Assembly: GCA_022385805.1 (NCBI GenBank)
Contig: MU277757.1
Span: 1-64,000 of the forward strand
Reading direction: 5' to 3'
Length of the DNA: 64,000 nt
DNA from: Pilatotrama ljubarskyi
Lineage: Eukaryota; Basidiomycota; Agaricomycetes; Polyporales; Polyporaceae
Below, one piece after another: positions 33,901 through 44,700 of this stretch (positions are counted from its first letter, which is position 1; each line of letters opens with the position of its first letter). A program made the position numbers and the translations under genes. The notes beneath the pieces are model-generated. The model saw only the letters and a program-made list of their open reading frames with translations. It was not told where the DNA came from and made no database searches.

Positions 33901-34167
33901 AGTTGGTCGTATATCTGTAGCGAGAAGCTAGCAGCGCGGATAGCTAGCGAACAACACTCATCGCGCGTGTCCCTCGTTTCCTGCGGGAGGCGGGTTACGA
34001 CAGTCTCGACATTGAGTGCTCTCCTGTCCTCCACTGCAGGGACCTACCTGCACGAGTTCTGCGATGCTCAACGCGACTTCGACAGCAGGGGCCAGCCCGG
34101 GCACCGACACCGGGACAAAGTCCAAAGTCCTCTTGGCCACGCGCAGCGCCGCAACGAGCTTGTCCAT
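30975..34167 (-). CDS. Multidomain protein: MLKL-like helical bundle, degenerate kinase-like domain, novel C-terminus
   Basis: Large minus-strand gene with about a dozen introns. The N-terminal helical region reads MDKLVAALRVAKRTLDFVPV, PGLAPAVEVALSIAELVQ, EECCSLAIRAASFSLQIYDQ-type helices, NLMERRTTKNFFKFLLHKD and ALDDAFRLFQ-like segments. This layout resembles the fungal MLKL-type N-terminal four-helix domain used by cell-death effectors. A brace-like helix follows (QVQDSIVAQQERGQIAAAQM, GEISGKVDRLDDKMVELM). Next is a kinase-like N-lobe, with a beta-3 Lys in TGQPVIVKKFPRQ and HPHIAQILAYSSPDCPHAF. I found no HRD or DFG motif downstream, so it looks like a pseudokinase. The remaining ~500 residues (YRYTVRDMDYGLCLRTIQTV, LYFYERLHVPGSRWDYDTP and others) match nothing I know. 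The start is uncertain because an upstream exon could exist. A possible membrane-acting or sensor protein, by inference only. Confidence 0.65.
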
Positions 34168-34883
34168 TCGAGGTAAACCTGTTGGCGCGCATCATCAGCG
34201 AACGGCGGCGCCGCAAGCACAACGATTGGACACACACCTACGGACCGCCAAACAGATCCGCGGAGATATAAAAGGCGGAGAAATATTCGGGGATAACTGA
34301 CTCCGCGAGGATTTGGGAGACCGCGATCACGCAGACCAGCTAGTCTTATACGACCACGGCGCACACTGAGCACGCGGGGAGAGGGAACAAGGTCGCCACG
34401 GAGTTGACATTTGACAGCGCGGACGCTGGTGGCGGTAAACATTGATCGCATGCGGTGCCTTTGTATTCTAGGCGAGGAGAGCGGAGCGAGTCTGGTATCT
34501 GAACTCGGCCTACGGGAGAACAATGTCGCGACGAAGAGGCGAACAGACATCGCCGTTCCGGGGTGCCTGGTCCTGCGAGGCGAGTTGCTTTCGTCAAAAG
34601 CTGCGAAAAGTGTCAATGTAGACAGCACAAGCACACATACGCATCATACACGGGTCCTCTTACGTGCACGGAGAATACAACGCCTGCCAGGAACGATGAG
34701 CGCCTAGTGGGGCGCCTATTCTAGGCTTAGGTACACTCGTGCTCCGAGTCGGGAGGTCATCCAGCAGTCTTATTCTTCATAGTGCTACAGGATAGGCGGG
34801 TAAGCAAAAGTTTGTACATACATGGACACGGCGGCAATAATGTTCGCCTGTCGATCAATGACTTCTTTCTCGCGTCCATCTCC
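34168..34883. other. Intergenic, nothing recognised
   Basis: Upstream of the MLKL-like gene and downstream of the dehydrogenase gene. A TATAAAAG at 34265-34272 is on the plus strand with no plus-strand gene behind it. No family recognised in the frames present. Confidence 0.4.
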
Positions 34884-37149
34884 TCAGAGACCGCCAAACG
34901 CGATGAACTTGACGTTCATGTACTCCTCGATGCCATGGCCACCCTCGCGACCTAGAGCCACGCGTCATCAGCACTCCGCCCGCACAGCATACGCCGCTTG
35001 CAAAAGAAAGACGCACCGAGCCCGCTCTCCTTGATCCCCCCAAACGGAATGACCGCCTGGCTGATCAAGCCCGTGTTCGTGCCCACCATGCCGACCTCCA
35101 GCGCCTCCGCGACGCGCCACACGCGTCCCACGTCGCGCGAGAAGAAGTAGCCAGCGAGGCCGACGGGCGTGTCGTTCGCGAGCCGGATCACCTCCTCCTC
35201 CGTCTCGAAGCGCGTGAGCGCGGCGAGCGGGCCGAACGTCTCCTCCTGGTTCACGAGCGCGTCCTGGGGGACGTCCGAGAGCACTGTGGGCGCGAAGAAG
35301 GAGCCGGGGCCCGGGAGGCGCTTGCCGCCGTGCACGAGCTGGGCGCCCTTGGAGAGCGCGTCTTCGACGTGCCGCTGCACTTTCTCGATGGCGCGGTCGT
35401 GGATGAGGGGACCGTGCGTGCTGTTGTGGAGCTGTGCATCAGCATGATGAACGAGGGGTAGAGCATGTGTGCACATACGTGTCCTTGTCGAGACCGTTGC
35501 CGACCTTGAAGGCGGCGACCTTCTCGGCGAGACGAGAAGCAAAGTCAGCGTATACGGAGGACTGCACGTATATCCGGTTCGCGCAGACGCAGGTTTGACC
35601 CGTTCCGCGGAACTTGCATGCGATGGCACCTGGGACGTCTCAGGTCAGCCTAAAACCACACGCCGAGTGGTACAGGACGCACCCTCCACCGCAGCGTCGA
35701 TGTCGGCATCATCGAACACGATGAAAGGCGCGTTACCACCAGCCTCGATGGACACCCTACGCCATTTCAGCACTGTCAGCCAAAGCAACCAACCCGCGCA
35801 GGAACGGCATACTTCTTCAACGTTGTCGCAGCGAGGCCGTACAGCATCTTCGCGACCGGCGTGCTCCCAGTGAACGAGACCTTCTTCACCGCGGTGTTCT
35901 GGCACATCTCGCGGCCGACCTCGTTCACGTTTGCCTGCGTCGTCACCACGTTGATCACACCAGGCGGCACCCCGGCGCGCGTCGCCAACTATTCCACAGG
36001 GTGGGTCAACGCTTGTTATAGTAAGGGTCCTCGGCGGAGATCCCTACCTCGACGAGCGCGAGTGCTGAGAAGGGAGTCTCTGGAGGGGGCTTGATGACGG
36101 CTGTGCAGCCTGCAGCGAGGGCCGCGCCGAGCTTGCGCGTGATCATGGCCGAAGGGAAGTTCCAGGGCGTCAGGATGGAGCTGCATCGTAGAGCACAGTT
36201 GAGCGAACGAGTAAGTTGTACAGCACGGCACAGACATACACAACACCTGCAACAACGGCAAGTCAGTGATAGATGTCGATGCAGTGAGCTCTGGCTGCGT
36301 ACCGATCGGTTGTTTGATGACCACATTCCGAAGGTGTGGGAACGGTGAGGGTATGACCTCTGAAGGCGAAGACGGCTGAGCACGACGCGTATGCAGCGAT
36401 GTTAAGGGAACATACCGCCATAGGTACGAACGGCCTCCTCGGCTGCACGGGGAGAACCGACGTTAGTATGGTTAGACGGTCAGGACCGAGACGGGTGCCT
36501 TACCGAACCACTGTGACGACGTTCATTCACTATCCTGCCGAGGACACCATGCGACTGCTTACCTCGATGAAGGACGCGCTATATGCGTGCTCTCCCTTGG
36601 CCTCTGCGAGGGGCTTGCCGTTCTCGAGAGTCTGGACGGAGAGTTCAGCGGTCCGCTACATGTCTGTCACGTTGGGAACTCACGATGAGACGCGCGAGGT
36701 CGTCTTGGTGTTCCTGCATAAGCGCGAAGAGCCTCTTGAGGATGTCGTGTCGGTGCTGTAAGGTACCATCATGAGCACGTCGAGAACGCGAAGCAAGTGT
36801 CCGGAATAACCTTTGCGGTGGTCTTGCTCCATGTCTTGAACGCGTTCGAAGCAGCTTCTATCGCTTGTTTCGTTTCATCGAGACCCATCTCCGGGACGGT
36901 CCCCAGCTCCTCTGCGGTGGCAGGGTCTACGGTGCATGATGAGCACATCTGGACGCGTGTATGGGATTGTGGGCACGCACTGGTGACCTTGATCACTCCG
37001 CCATCCTTGGCGTCGACCCATTTTCCGTCAATGAAGCCCTGGGTGTGTACGAGCGAAGACTCCTTCAAGCCAAACTAGGGTGGACCCTGGGCGTGAGTTT
37101 GGCGTCCCGAGAGAGGGGAAAGAGTACATACAGCCGCGGTGCTAGACAT
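34884..37149 (-). CDS. Succinate-semialdehyde dehydrogenase (ALDH superfamily)
   Basis: Oxidises succinate semialdehyde to succinate with NAD(P)+, the last step of the GABA shunt. Many small exons on the minus strand read in order: MSSTAA, spliced to [112 protein letters not shown]; the general-base region [40 protein letters not shown] with the catalytic Cys; [34 protein letters not shown]; and [14 protein letters not shown]. The first Met at 37149 and stop at 34884 give about 500 residues, normal for the family. All catalytic features are there. No mitochondrial presequence is evident, so a cytosolic form is likely. Confidence 0.93.
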
Positions 37150-37480
37150 TCTGTAGCGGAAGAGGGAGTGTCTGGGGATGAACCTGGGCTTGAGGGGAGA
37201 GGTGGAGGCGAGAGAGAGGGAGATGACTCGATGGGGCGGGGGCATGCTGGGATGAGTTTGCTATGGACGAGTCCGAGTCGAGCCGTTCCCGCACTCGACT
37301 CGGCGTTCCGGTGACATAACTCCTAACCCTAGCTTCCCCACACACCACCCATCACGCTACTCGCCTGCCGACGCAAATGGACGCAAGCCAGCTGCAAGCT
37401 CCAGCTGATCACTTGGAGCAAAAGAACCCATTAATCGTATAGCACGCTCGAGGAACCATCGCAAACGAGAAAAAGAAACT
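37150..37480. other. Upstream of dehydrogenase gene, downstream of tRNA
   Basis: Promoter region for the dehydrogenase. Just below the tRNA on the minus strand is a run of T (tttctttttc, 37467-37479) that should act as the RNA polymerase III terminator. Confidence 0.5.
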
Positions 37481-37564
37481 AGCCCACCGCGAGGGTCGAA
37501 CTCGCAGCCTTCAGATTCCCGCCGAGTAAGAGTCTGACGCTCTATCCGATTGAGCTAGGCGGGC
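37481..37564 (-). tRNA. tRNA-Lys(CTT) with a short intron
   Basis: The minus strand folds as a full cloverleaf. The acceptor stem GCCCGCC pairs with GGTGGGC (one G-U). The D-arm is TAGCTCAATCGGATAGAGC. The anticodon stem TCAGA pairs with TCTGA around loop CTCTTA-A. The T-arm reads GCGAGTTCGACCCTCGC. The anticodon is CTT, decoding AAG Lys. A 10-nt intron (CTCGGCGGGA) lies after position 37, the standard place for nuclear tRNA introns. Internal A and B boxes are present and a T-run terminator follows. This is a confident call without software. Confidence 0.93.
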
Positions 37565-38577
37565 TGTGCTTACTCTTACCTTGTAGCGTATATATTTATG
37601 TGAGTGTTCAACGTCTGTTCTCGTTCACCCTCTTCTCATCTCCAATCGTTTGCCATGCTCTGAGAAGGCTGGCACTCTGTTGTGTCCTACGCAATTATCT
37701 GATACTCATGGCGTCGGTCGATTCCCACCTGATACAGGCATCCATGCAACTCATTCCTGCTAATCAACCTCCCGTCCCATTCACCGGCCCCAGCTAGCTG
37801 CGACTCGTCGCGATCGCGATTCGTGTATCTGCACCTGGCTATGCCAAACCCCGAACCATGACTCAGACAACTCCAAACGCCCCACTTTGGTTCTACACCT
37901 CTGTGAGACCCGGCGCCAGTCCGGGGTCTTGAAAGGGCTCCGGTGCGTGATGAACAGCATATCGCCAACCGTATACGAGGGTAAGCATGCATCATGACTG
38001 CAAGACAGAGCACTTTCGCGTGTACCGATGCCGAAAGGTAAGCGGTAAAGCGGTAAACAGGTCACCCAGCACGCGGCGACTCTTCTAACGGACTGCCCTC
38101 GGGACATCAGGCGCAGGTAATAAAGGGGATTGCGCGTTGTACACCGCAGGGTTCTCTCTCACGTACCGCGCAAGCACAATTCTGTCAGTGAATTCTTTCA
38201 GCCCCGTCTAGAGTCTCTGGCTTTTACTGGACGCGCTGGCTGCTATCCTCGATCTTCGCAGTCGTTCTGCAGTCTGGCTCTGGAGTTGTCCATCTGCTAC
38301 CTCCGACACTCCGACTCGATCGGCATATCGATCACTTCCTAGCTGCTTACCACTCTGGCGTCCATTCGACCCAACAGACCTCCCAGGAGAGCACTGCGTC
38401 CGCTGAGCTGTCCTCTCGGCATGCTGAGAGCTCTGCCTCATCTCGTGTTAGGGCTTACTCCGCTGGCAGGTCGTCCCCTGAGCACGGCTCCGGAGCCCCG
38501 ATTATACAGCATCAACTCCTGCGGTACTGAGTACCGCTGACATCTGCAACGTCGCGCGTAGTAGAGGACTCTACACG
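37565..38577. other. Intergenic, nothing recognised
   Basis: About 1 kb between the tRNA and the promoter of the ToxD-like oxidoreductase. Frames on both strands look random. Confidence 0.45.
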
Positions 38578-38584
38578 TATAAAG
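38578..38584 (+). promoter_or_regulatory. TATA box of the ToxD-like oxidoreductase gene
   Basis: TATAAAG, 71-77 bp before the start codon at 38655 and followed by a short leader with CT-rich and ACACACC segments, as usual in this group. Confidence 0.65.
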
Positions 38585-38654
38585 AGCCTACTTCGCGTGC
38601 CTTCCTCTAGCCAACACACCATACACTGGACGTTGACTCCTCTACCAGTACGAC

Positions 38655-40020
38655 ATGTCCGACCCCACTCCTACCAAGCAGAAGTCCCTCGTCCTCCACA
38701 AGGAGAGCACCCCGTACGTCCTCGAGGAGACTCCCGTCCCCAGGCCCGGGCCTCAGGACGTGCTGGTCAAGATCCTCGCTTGCGCACTCAACCCCGTCGA
38801 TTACGCCATCGTCGACCCGCCCATATCCAGGTTCCTCATCCAGGAGTGGCCGCACCATCCTGGGTGCGACGGTGCTGGCATCGTCGTCGAGGTCGGCTCG
38901 GAGGTCACGAACAGGAAGGTAGGCGACAAGGTGTGAGTATCGACCGTCCACGGCCTTTGGCGACGGGAAGCGTTTGCTGACGCTGACCGCGTGCCTGCAT
39001 ATACCCAGCCTGTTCCAAGGTGATATGCGCGCCACTGGAGCCACCTTCCAGCAATATGCGATCGTGCCCTCGGACCTCACCTCCATAGTACGTCTCCGCT
39101 TCTTGCGACATATTCTCCAACGGGGAGCTGATCAGAGAGTCTCGTAGATCCCGGATAACATCACGTTCGAGCAGGCGGCATCCATCCCGCTCGCCCTCTC
39201 GACCGACGTCCTGGGGCTTTACAACCAGTCTCCGGCCCCTGAGAACCGCAGCCTGCGCCTCAAGCCCGTCTGGGAGCCCGAGGGCCAGACGGCGTATGCC
39301 GGCACGCCCGCGTTCATCGTCGCCGGCGCCGCGTCCCTCGGCCAATACGGTACGTCCCGTGTGCGCCCAACGCTACTGTCGTGCAGGACGCAGGCCGACG
39401 AGTGACCGCCCCCTTTCTCCCAGCGATACAGCTCGCGAAGATGGCCGGGCACCACCCGATCATCGCGACCGCGTCGCCGCACAACGCGGAGCTGCTCAAG
39501 TCCCTCGGGGCGACGCACGTCCTCGACAGACACCGCTCGAACGAGTCCATCCTCGCGGAGCTCCCCGCGCTCACGGGCGGCAAGCCGATCCGCTTCGCGC
39601 TGGTCGCGTTCCTGCTTGGGGGCCCGGAGCCGGTGCGCCTCGCGAGGGACGCGCTCGCGCCCGGGGGCCTGCTCGCGACCGTAGCGCCGGGTCCGGAGCG
39701 ATTCCCGGAGGACTGCGTGAACCCGGGCGAGGGGAAGCGCGTGGGGTACGTGTTTGGGAGCCCGAGGTTGCCGTACAACAGGGAGTGCGGGAGGGCGATG
39801 TTCGAGCACCTCACGGGGTGGCTCGAGAAGGGGCTGCTGAAGGCACGTCTAAGGGGACTGCTGTGCTGGCTATGGTGGGATGCTGACGCGTTGCATGCAG
39901 CCGAACCCGGTCGAGGTGCTTCCGAACGGATTAGCGGGGATCAACGATGGGCTGGCAAGGATGAAGGCTGGCAAGGTGTCTGGCACGAAGCTTGTCGCGC
40001 GCCCTCAGGAGACTCCGTGA
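38655..40020 (+). CDS. ToxD-like medium-chain dehydrogenase/reductase
   Basis: NADPH-dependent oxidoreductase of the quinone reductase / trans-enoyl reductase branch of the MDR superfamily. The N-terminal GroES-like domain reads SLVLHKESTPYVLEETPVPR, VLVKILACALNPVDYAIVDP and HPGCDGAGIVVEVGSEV. Later exons give FQQYAIVPSDL, ITFEQAASIPLALSTDVLGL and the nucleotide-binding AFIVAGAASLGQYAIQLAKM with HHPIIATASPHNAELLKSLG. The C-terminal part reads PNPVEVLPNGLAGINDGLAR and MKAGKVSGTKLVARPQETP. Five introns are canonical. The structural-zinc cysteines of classical alcohol dehydrogenases are absent, as expected here. Substrate is unknown; related fungal enzymes reduce enoyl or quinone groups, some in secondary metabolism. 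A TATA box sits 71 bp upstream. Confidence 0.9.
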
Positions 40021-40667
40021 GGATCCGCAGTGGCCTTGTACTACTATCGCTTTGTTCCCTTGTATGTGCACCGTCTCGCGGATTTAGGCTTTGCTGGCAG
40101 TTCACCAATCCTCGATATCCAGAAGAGCCGTGCAGAGTAAAAAGGCTCGTTGAACTTCAAGCTGTAATCCCCCCAGTGAGATCGCGCGCTAATCACGGAC
40201 AGGCAGCAAGCCGGTGCTGTGTCAACCTCGTGCGAGGGAACTCTAGATATCTGTTTGCATTTTCTCGTCATGATACATGTCAAGCTCGTATTGCGGATGT
40301 GGCATCGTCGTAAAGGTATACGTAGATATAGCGTTGTAAGATTAGAGGGATAAGTTATGCCGTCAACCGGCCTATATGCAAGGAAGGGTATGGGCAGATC
40401 ACAACTTCAAGCCAGCAAGGAGTCTGAAATCTCACCGTTCATCTCACCGAGAGCGCATAAGGAAACCAGCCGCTAGCCACAAAACCAGGACGCCGTAGTG
40501 AACCAGAAAAAGAACGTCCAGTCCAAGTGTCGCGACGAGTCACAGCACAACGTGTCCATCAGCCGCTTGACAAAGGACCCACGCACACGACACGACAGCT
40601 GCGCGCCCCGCACAAAGCCCCCGGGGCCCGACCACCGAACGCAGACCGCAGATCAGCGCTCAAGCGC
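40021..40667. other. Convergent intergenic region
   Basis: About 650 bp between the stop codons of the oxidoreductase and the DUF6699 gene. Presumably holds both 3-prime untranslated regions. Nothing else seen. Confidence 0.5.
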
Positions 40668-41666
40668 TCACCGCACAGGGGGCCCGACCATCAGCTTCAT
40701 CTTCGAGAACCCGTCCTGGACGTTGTCGCGCACGAGCCCGCGGAACATGTACTGGTCGAGGAGGTAGTCGACCCTGCGCACGCCCTGCGCCTCCTCGAAC
40801 GCGGCCGCGGACGGGAACGTGCGGCAGCGGCGCGTGTAGGCGGCGGAGATGTCGTACGTCTGCGCGCGCGTGAGCCGCGCCCAGTCGACGTGCGAGATCT
40901 GGCGCTGCATCGTGCGGTGGATCGCCATGAGCACGTCGTAGACCGTGATGGGCGTGTCGTCGGCGGCGGCGGCGGGCACGTTGAGGAAGGGCGAGCGTTC
41001 TCGCGAGCGCTCGCGCGAGGTCGAGTGCGGCTCGAGCACGATGGGCCACTCGGGGAGCCTGTCGCAGGTGATGGTCATACGCCGGACCGCGGGGTACGTC
41101 GCGGGCTCGCGGAGCTCCTCGAGCGTGAGTGGGGTGCCAGAGGTCTGGCTGAGAGACTTGACGCGCTGCGGGTTGAAGGTGTTGAGGGAGAGGTCGAAGA
41201 GCAGCATCGGGCCCCCAGCGTTTTCGCCGTTCAGCAGAGGGTGGATGGCGGGCGCTGGGGGAGAGGGCTGGAACTGGACAGGCTGCATCATGGCCATGGT
41301 CGGGAAAGTGTACCAGGCAGGCTGAGGCAGGCAGCTGTCTGAGGAGCGTCGGTGGTGCGTGTAGTACGGCTGAGGCTGCGGAGCAAGAGGCATCATAGGC
41401 GGAAGAGGGGTGACGATGATCGGAGGTGAGGGGAAGGGAACAGGGTTGGGAGGGGGTACGAGACCGCCATGCCAAGAGGGACGTCGCTGACGTTGGTGAG
41501 GCTGATCGTCCCAGTGTACACGTCGGTCATCGCGAGGTGGCAGCTGAGGGGAGGCCGGAAGCAGCACTGGGGGGATGAAGGGCGAGATGTGCGGCTGATG
41601 ATAGTAGGGGTAGAGGTAGGGCGTCGGGTAGTAGAACTGAGGTGCGTGGCCGTAAGGAGAAGCCAT
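40668..41666 (-). CDS. DUF6699-domain protein, intronless
   Basis: Single-exon gene of 332 codons. The first half is Pro/Tyr/His-rich and disordered (YGHAPQFYYPTPYLYPYYHQ, PPIIVTPLPPMMPLAPQPQP). The second half holds the DUF6699 domain of basidiomycetes: PMLLFDLSLNTFNPQ, EPATYPAVRRMTITCDRLPE, WPIVLE, ITVYDVLMAIHRTMQRQISH, VDWARL, AYTRRCRTFPSAAAFEEAQG and VRRVDYLLDQYMFRGL. An Arg/Ser-rich insertion (STSRERSRERSP) sits in the domain. Molecular function is not known for this family. Large copy numbers across Agaricomycetes and lack of introns suggest lineage-specific expansion. A TATA box lies 65 bp upstream. Confidence 0.88.
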   Translation of the reverse strand: MASPYGHAPQFYYPTPYLYPYYHQPHISPFIPPVLLPASPQLPPRDDRRVHWDDQPHQRQRRPSWHGGLVPPPNPVPFPSPPIIVTPLPPMMPLAPQPQPYYTHHRRSSDSCLPQPAWYTFPTMAMMQPVQFQPSPPAPAIHPLLNGENAGGPMLLFDLSLNTFNPQRVKSLSQTSGTPLTLEELREPATYPAVRRMTITCDRLPEWPIVLEPHSTSRERSRERSPFLNVPAAAADDTPITVYDVLMAIHRTMQRQISHVDWARLTRAQTYDISAAYTRRCRTFPSAAAFEEAQGVRRVDYLLDQYMFRGLVRDNVQDGFSKMKLMVGPPVR

Positions 41667-41730
41667 TGCAGCAGAGATGGTGGTTGAGGAGTAAAGAGTC
41701 GAGCGGAGTGCCAGCCAAGAGAGAGCAGCC

Positions 41731-41737
41731 CTTTATA
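41731..41737 (-). promoter_or_regulatory. TATA box of the DUF6699 gene
   Basis: TATAAAG on the minus strand, about 65 bp before the start codon at 41666. Confidence 0.6.
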
Positions 41738-44700
41738 GCAAGCAGAGTCAGACGCGGGAAGGAAAGATGTGAGTAGAGGTTCGGTACCGCAGCTCAGTCC
41801 AGGCTGGAAGACGGACGAAGTACTACTCCGGGTAGGAGCTTCGGGACCACCGAAGGATTGGCAGTGCTGGGAGGATGGGCGAGAGGGGAGATCGGGGAAG
41901 AGAGTGCACAGCAGCAGAACGATCAGAGTGACACGGGCCATATATCGGATTTGAAAGAGTGACGGGGCTAGTGTGACTCGGTACGTGCGTGGCATGGCGA
42001 CATTGCATCAGCGAAAAGACAGAAGAAAAAGGTTCGCGCCCCGACGCGGACTGCAGGTCAGTGCGGGGAAGAGCACCAATCATGGACGTGGATAAGGATC
42101 AACGTCTCACCTTGATGGGCGGGTGCGCTGATGGCAGCCCCGAGGCTCCGTCGAGCTCGGGGGTTGACCAGAGCTGGACGATCGCGCGAGAGCTGTGCGA
42201 GAAAGAAGCTGGCGACAAAGGACTCTCGAGGCTGCGCAGCTGTTCGCGGTCAGTGTTGTGTGGTTTCCAAGGGTCGAGTGAGCAGCGAGGGCGCTGGACG
42301 GGCCAGCGATCCGGAGATAGTTACCGCGTTAGACAGACATGTTCACAAGCCATGGCAGCGCATATGGTTCCATTGTGTCCGTGGATGGTCACTGCACAGA
42401 ACCCGAAGACGATGTGGTTGCGAGAGAAGAAACCCCTCAGCCTGGGCGTCTACTGGATGCTTTGGGTGCTGACACACTTGTGCCACGCACGCACCGACCG
42501 ACACGCATGCTCATGTGGGCTCTATCATGTCCAGGAACCTTCACTTGTAGGTATTGATGTCGGACGCTGCGACCTGCGTGGCTACTACGACCGCCTCGGG
42601 CTCTAGCTGCTCTACCCGAATCCAGGTACGTTGAGGTTGTGCAGTATGTCTCGTCCGTGTGGTTCAGAGGGATGTCAACACTGCCAGAGCCTGGCATTGT
42701 ACTGCATGCCGTATCAGGACCACTGGCATTGCATCGATTACCAACGTTACCCTTGTAGTTTTCTCTGGCACTGACATGACAGATTCTGACCTGGCATCTG
42801 CAGCTGCCTCCCGCCCACGACCAGGCTTGTCTCTCGCTTCCGAGCCATGGCACAACTCCGCGCGAGACTTTAATCCCGTGCGAAGAGCCCCCCCTCTGTT
42901 AGCTGGATGTTCCCTTGTCCTGACGAGAATCCAACCCCCGGGTGTTATCCGTCACAGCGGCTATGTCGGACCCCGGCGAGGTGGCCTCCAAAATGGCAGC
43001 TGTAGCTCCGAATACTGACAACATGTAAGCCCTGGCAAAGGAAGCGGCTGCTCAGGCAAGAGCATCAAAATAGCGCGTGCAGCTCGATCGTTGTATCTAC
43101 AAACTTTGGTTGGTCATGCACTGACGACACTTGCGGAAGCGCAGGAAGATGGCACCTATCCACGATATGATGTCTCTCATCTGAAAGGAGGTGTCAGACC
43201 AGATGTTCCGTACGACAGAACAGCGCGTCAAGTCCGCTATGGCCGATGACTAGCGCTATGGGGGACCCAAAGGATAGCCATCTGCCCGCGTTAGTGAGTA
43301 AAACCCGTCCTCGTCTGCACGACATATAGGCTGGCTTTGCCGCGAGCTCACCTCCCCCCCCCCCCTCGTTCGTCTCTCAATCCCCTCCATGGCGTCGTCC
43401 TTCGCAAAGCCGCGAGGAATTGCTCTGGGCCTCATCTTCGCTAACCTAAAGCATCCTCAACATGGGCATCTCGACAACTAGGTGACTCCTTGTGCTTCTC
43501 TGGCTAGCGTACTGCTCTCTGTCTACCCCTTTCCGTATATCTGGCCAACCTCTATGCTGGGGCCTTGCGCTGTGACCTACTCCAAGTGCACGAGCCATAA
43601 CTGTACAGACGACGCTTGGGCCAGAGCGACCCCCCACTTCATATGAAATCTCGAGCTCTTAACCAACTTCTCGGGCTGTGCGGCCACCAGGGCGCGATCA
43701 CCCGCCTGCAAGCGGCTTGCTTCCTACGCTAAAAACGACAACAGCGCTCTAGGACTTGCTCAATCTTGTTCGCGCTACTTGCCTTAGGCGAGGTATGGTG
43801 CATGATTGTTGCTCTACGCTGGGGGCCGTACATCGCTTGGCCGGCGTGCAGGTGAGCTAGGTAAGTGCTACCGCTCCCTGAAGCCCCAAATGACGAAAAG
43901 GTGTACGTCCTTCACTCACGCGAGCTATTCCTGTCATGAGATGACGAGTCCGACCTCCCGCGCCTGCTCGTCAAGTGGTTGATCAAACAAGATTCCCCTT
44001 AGTGCGCTCGAAGCGGACGAGCGACCTTCCTAACATCCCGTCTATGTACCACCGAAGGATGCTCTTGGTGGGGACTCGACAAATGCTCGTACGTATGCAG
44101 AGAATGTCTCCACACCAGTGTAGCAGGGCGATGGGAGATGGTCGGGCAGCAGCTGTCGGTGCCTGCCAGTGTTTGAATAACGTTCCTAACGCCTGCGCCG
44201 CTCACGACGGCACGATCCCCGCTCTGGTCCGCAACTGTAGGTATGTGCGCGCCTACGTAGCGGCTGCTGCTATTAGCTGACATGTGTACAGTTTAGCTTC
44301 TTCACGACCATACACCAGATCTTGGACTGTTGTGGGGGAAGACTGCACCGATTTGGAGGACATCCTCCCTACCTTACCTTCATGAGGCGGCTTCCATCAG
44401 GACGTGATGGCGAGCGCTCAAGCGCTTATGACGCCCAGGCTGCCGCCAGGATGCTATCAAGCTTCGACTCTCATCCCTGCCTTACTTCCCCTTGCAGGGC
44501 TCCCATTTTCAGCGTCATGAGGCGTACTCTTCGAGCGAGTCGTCGGCTAAACCTGGATACCGTGTTACAGTGCATCAGCAAATTCCACAGCGGTCTTAGC
44601 GCCTTGTACAAGACTGACATGCGGAAATAAGCTCCTAATGCAATACTTTGCCTTTCACACGCATTACAGTCTTGGAGATGTCGACACAGGAGAGGACGGT

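Noticed and set aside
34265..34272. TATAAAAG as a promoter
   Set aside because: It is on the plus strand with no plus-strand gene downstream; the adjacent genes are on the minus strand.
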